Shown: one piece after another, positions 5,011-6,849 of the stretch
How positions within the stretch are numbered: position 1 is the first letter of the stretch
Layout of the letters: each line of letters begins with the position of its first letter
NCBI GenBank assembly: GCA_017627975.1
Contig: JAGAFT010000077.1
Location: 1-6,849 of the forward strand
Reading direction: 5' to 3'
Source: Oscillospiraceae bacterium
GTDB lineage: Bacteria > Bacillota_A > Clostridia > Oscillospirales > Oscillospiraceae
Length of the DNA stretch: 6,849 nt
Made by a program: the position numbers and the translations under genes
Notes under the pieces: model-generated
The model's database searches: none
Told to the model about the DNA's origin: nothing
What the model saw: the letters and a program-made list of their open reading frames with translations, nothing else

Positions 5011-6479
5011 CTCTTCTCTCCGGCACTCCGCCGTCCTGCGTTGTGCAGCATCTCATCCTTCAGCGCCATCAGCTTCTCCGACAGGTCGACATAGTACTGG
5101 TGCGGGTTGTCAAAGCGCATCACCTCGGGCCACAGGGTCTGAAGCTGTTGGGCACAGTATTGTTTGATCTCCGGCAGGGTCGGCAGCTCATAGACCAGCT
5201 CACCGCTGCGGAAAATGGGGACCTGAAGCTCCACCGCGCGATAGTTTTCCATCACCTTGCTCTTCCAGCGGGCAATCGGATCGCAGATCGTCAGGGGCTT
5301 TGTGTCATCTACGTTCTCTTCCCTCAGGCAGATATAATCCGCCTCGGCCTTTCCGGTCTCCCGGTTATAGAAGCGGTAGAGCTTCTTGAAGTCCGGGTTG
5401 GTGATTTTCCCGATGTTCTCGCTGATCTTGATCTTCGGGATGCGGTGTCCGTCCTTGTCTTCTACAGCGCAGAGCTTGTAGACCCCGCCGAAAACCGGCT
5501 CGCTCTTGGAGGTGATCAAACGCTCGCCGACGCCGAAGGAGTCGATCTTTGCCTCTTGGCGAATCAGATCACGGATCAGGCGTTCATCCAGCGAGTTGGA
5601 AACCGTAATGCGGCACTCGGTCCATCCCGCCTCGTCCAGCATTTCCCTAGCCCGTTTGGTCAGCCAGGCCATATCGCCGGAATCCAGGCGGATCCCGCAT
5701 TTCTTGATTCCCAGCGGCTTCAGAATATTGTTAAAAGCGCGGATGGCGTTCGGCACGCCGGAGCGCAGAGTATCGAAGGTATCCACCAACAGAACGGCAT
5801 TGTCCGGGTAGGTCCGGCAATAGTGTTCAAAGGCGTCATACTCGCTGTCGAACATCTGCACCCAGGAATGGGCCATGGTACCCGCGGCCGGAACCCCATA
5901 GATCTGATCCGAAACGGTACAGGCCGTTCCCGCACAGCCGCCGATGAAAGCGGCTCTTGCCCCGGTCACGGCGCCGGTGATGCCCTGGGCGCGGCGGGAG
6001 CCGAATTCCAGCACTGTCCGGCCCTCCGCGGCCCGGCAGATGCGGTTGGCCTTGGTGGCGATCAGGCTCTGGTGGTTAAACTCCAGCAGCATATAGGTTT
6101 CCAGCAGCTGCGCCTCAATGGCCGGCGCGCGAACGGTAATAATCGGCTCTCCCGGGAAAATCGGTGTTCCTTCCGGTATCGCCCAGATATCTCCGTGAAA
6201 GCGAAAGTTCTTCAGATAATCCAGGAAGCCCTCGTCAAACATGCCCCGGCCCCGCAGATACGCAAGATCTTCCTCCGAAAAATGGAGGTCCCTGACATAA
6301 TCCACAATCTGTTCCAGCCCCGCGGCGATGGCAAAGCCGCCGCTGTCCGGAATGCTGCGGAAAAACACGTCAAAATACGTGATCCGGTCTGACATATCCG
6401 CCTTCCAGTAGCCGTTTCCCATCGTGAGCTCATAATAGTCACAGAGCATGGTCAGGTTGATTCCGTTTGCAGTTTTCAT
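5007..6479 (-). CDS. pncB: Nicotinate phosphoribosyltransferase
   Basis: This enzyme joins nicotinate to 5-phosphoribosyl-1-pyrophosphate with ATP hydrolysis, giving nicotinate mononucleotide, the entry step of the Preiss-Handler NAD salvage route. The 490-residue protein carries the family landmarks in order: DYYELTMG (14-21), EFGSRRAQG (158-166), GTMAHSWVQMF (200-210) with a His at 204 that is the likely phosphorylated histidine, DTFDTLRSGVPNA (233-245), GIRLDSGDM (262-270), SNSLDE (304-309) and SFGVGERL (324-331). The start at 6479 is preceded by AGGAGGAG at good spacing; a TTG at 6500 would place the ribosome binding site inside the gene. It heads an operon with the GNAT gene and has a near-consensus promoter about 38 nt upstream. 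No truncation or odd residues seen. Confidence 0.96.
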   Translation of the reverse strand: MKTANGINLTMLCDYYELTMGNGYWKADMSDRITYFDVFFRSIPDSGGFAIAAGLEQIVDYVRDLHFSEEDLAYLRGRGMFDEGFLDYLKNFRFHGDIWAIPEGTPIFPGEPIITVRAPAIEAQLLETYMLLEFNHQSLIATKANRICRAAEGRTVLEFGSRRAQGITGAVTGARAAFIGGCAGTACTVSDQIYGVPAAGTMAHSWVQMFDSEYDAFEHYCRTYPDNAVLLVDTFDTLRSGVPNAIRAFNNILKPLGIKKCGIRLDSGDMAWLTKRAREMLDEAGWTECRITVSNSLDERLIRDLIRQEAKIDSFGVGERLITSKSEPVFGGVYKLCAVEDKDGHRIPKIKISENIGKITNPDFKKLYRFYNRETGKAEADYICLREENVDDTKPLTICDPIARWKSKVMENYRAVELQVPIFRSGELVYELPTLPEIKQYCAQQLQTLWPEVMRFDNPHQYYVDLSEKLMALKDEMLHNAGRRSAGEKR

Positions 6480-6516
6480 CCGACACTCCTCCTCGGTCAA
6501 CGATCTGATTTCTCAT

Positions 6517-6545
6517 ATTATATGGTCTAACGAATCGAATGGCAA
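6517..6545 (-). promoter_or_regulatory. Sigma-A promoter of pncB-GNAT
   Basis: On the minus strand, TTGCCA (6540-6545) is followed after exactly 17 nt by a perfect TATAAT (6517-6522). The predicted start near 6510 leaves a leader of about 31 nt to the pncB ATG, with no room for a riboswitch. A short direct repeat CGAAT lies in the spacer at 6531-6539. I do not recognise a known niacin-regulator operator. Confidence 0.85.
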
Positions 6546-6689
6546 GCGTTAAATACTTGTCTTACGGGGCACAATTTGCACATAGGTTCCTCATTTTCTC
6601 CGATGTTCAATTGAAAAAGTAAGTTCAAGCCCTGAACAGGGCAACTGGAAGTAAGTATTGCAAACTTTTCCCCTGCACTTACTCATGCA
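6546..6689. other. Gene-free, repeat-rich intergenic stretch
   Basis: No plausible gene is visible on either strand. Small repeats are: a perfect palindrome TTCAATTGAA (6606-6615), direct repeats AAGTAAGT at 6617-6624 and 6649-6656 (32-bp offset, about three helical turns), and an inverted partner ACTTACT at 6677-6683. A hairpin GCCCT/AGGGC (6629-6633 with 6638-6642) and repeated TGCAA at 6659, 6686 and 6698 are also present. The base composition is more A+T-rich than the flanking gene. It could hold regulator sites for the divergent promoters on either side. Confidence 0.4.
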
Positions 6690-6720
6690 AAGATGGTTGC
6701 AAGGGATTGAAAACCATCTT
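6690..6720. promoter_or_regulatory. Inverted repeat covering the -35 of the right-edge promoter, candidate operator
   Basis: AAGATGGTT (6690-6698) and AACCATCTT (6712-6720) form a perfect 9-bp inverted repeat with a 13-nt spacer. The half-sites are 22 bp centre to centre, about two helical turns. It overlaps the -35 element at 6707-6712, so a bound dimer could repress. No T-run follows, so it is not a terminator. The regulator is unknown. Confidence 0.45.
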
Positions 6721-6735
6721 CACATCAACTACAAT
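6707..6735 (+). promoter_or_regulatory. Sigma-A promoter of the right-edge RNA
   Basis: TTGAAA (6707-6712) is followed after exactly 17 nt by TACAAT (6730-6735), five of six consensus matches in each box. The predicted start is near 6742, a few bases before the structured RNA. Confidence 0.75.
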
Positions 6736-6741
6736 GTAAAC

Positions 6742-6833
6742 ACTTTCCCGTCACGGAGGATAGGGCAACGCTGGGGAGCGACCCGAGCGCCGTGCCGGGT
6801 TCAGAGAGGCAGCACGTTGGTGCTGTCTTTTTT
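6742..6833 (+). ncRNA. Unassigned structured RNA: attenuated leader (riboswitch-like) or small RNA
   Basis: A transcript from the 6707 promoter would begin with a compact hairpin domain. The outer helix pairs 6747-6756 with 6790-6799 (9 of 10 pairs). An asymmetric internal loop (aggata / gagcg) leads to GGG/CCC (6763-6765 with 6782-6784), a second internal loop (caa / a), and CGCT/AGCG (6769-6772 with 6777-6780) closed by GGGG. An intrinsic terminator follows at 6808-6833, making a unit of about 90 nt. An aptamer-like fold followed directly by a terminator is typical of metabolite riboswitches or attenuators, but an independent small RNA fits equally. I could not match it to a known family. 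Any downstream gene is beyond the window. Confidence 0.5.
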
Positions 6834-6846
6834 ATGCCTCTCTGAA
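6800..6846 (+). repeat. 12-bp inverted repeat enclosing the terminator
   Basis: TTCAGAGAGGCA (6800-6811) and TGCCTCTCTGAA (6835-6846) are perfectly complementary and flank the terminator. They share bases 6808-6811 with its stem, so the outer helix and the full terminator helix are mutually exclusive. The outer helix can form only on read-through RNA, and may stabilise it or form part of a downstream regulatory fold. Confidence 0.6.
6808..6833 (+). terminator. Intrinsic terminator of the right-edge RNA
   Basis: An 8-bp stem GGCAGCAC/GTGCTGTC (6808-6815 with 6820-6827, one G-U pair) with GTTG loop is followed by six T residues (6828-6833). Confidence 0.8.
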
Positions 6847-6849
6847 ATC

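Noticed and set aside
4468..5094. Plus-strand 208-codon open frame downstream of rny.
   Set aside because: It lies antisense to the well-supported GNAT and the end of pncB, has no ribosome binding site, runs through the bidirectional terminator, and encodes no recognisable domain.
5043..6392. Long 449-codon plus-strand open frame.
   Set aside because: It is the antisense shadow of pncB, whose conserved motifs span the whole region. A GC-rich gene readily gives long open frames on the other strand.
6697..6713. GTTGCAAGGGATTGAAAA resembles the 3' end of some CRISPR repeats.
   Set aside because: It occurs once, with no second copy or regularly spaced repeats in the window and no cas gene. Part of it is explained as the -35 box and inverted repeat.
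6747..6800. Right-edge RNA as a ZTP (pfl), guanidine-I or SAH riboswitch, prompted by GGGGAGCGA and AGGGCAAC segments.
   Set aside because: The required architecture is missing: there is no separate P2 hairpin or CCGCCUGGGC element for ZTP, no 3' conserved segment for guanidine-I, and no matching pseudoknot pairing for SAH. The resemblance is limited to short GC-rich words.
6834..6845. ATG at 6834 as a possible start of the downstream gene.
   Set aside because: The frame is ATG CCT CTC TGA, three codons only, and there is no ribosome binding site.

Overview
This 6.85 kb window looks like chromosomal core sequence from an anaerobic, GC-rich member of the Clostridia, possibly an Oscillospiraceae-like gut bacterium. 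The inference rests on a clostridial-type 2[4Fe-4S] ferredoxin, RNase Y as a housekeeping nuclease, a TatA-TatC type Tat operon, strong GGAGG ribosome binding sites and sigma-A-like promoters. Species assignment is not possible by eye. I found no phage, transposase, CRISPR or toxin-antitoxin genes.

Layout. (1) Positions 1-1344, plus strand: the end of a Tat export operon. It holds the Ala/Glu/Pro-rich tail of an upstream protein (probably a TatA/TatB paralogue), then tatA, then tatC. The genes overlap at their junctions, and a strong hairpin terminator follows. (2) Positions 1363-2434, minus strand: a small ferredoxin with its own promoter and terminator, followed by a TrmN6/YfiC-like adenine-N6 methyltransferase. 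(3) Positions 2417-2835: a divergent intergenic region with palindromes, phased T-tracts, an AT-rich UP-like element, a near-consensus promoter and a structured leader of about 150 nt for rny. (4) Positions 2836-4410, plus strand: rny (RNase Y) and its terminator. A diverged second copy of the rny 3' end lies exactly 90 nt downstream, and it too is followed by a G+C-rich hairpin. (5) Positions 4484-6545, minus strand: pncB (nicotinate phosphoribosyltransferase) and a GNAT acetyltransferase in a translationally coupled operon with a clear promoter. It converges on rny at a shared bidirectional terminator. (6) Positions 6546-6849: an AT-richer region with no gene. It contains several dyads, a good plus-strand promoter with a 9-bp inverted repeat over its -35, and a compact structured RNA ending in an intrinsic terminator.

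The genes cover unrelated housekeeping tasks: protein export, electron transfer, tRNA modification, mRNA turnover and NAD salvage. Only tatA/tatC and pncB/GNAT are clear operons. The two observations most worth following up are the unassigned structured RNA at the right edge (about 6742-6833) and the duplicated rny tail-terminator module (4321-4523). The downstream gene that might be controlled by the right-edge RNA is outside the window.
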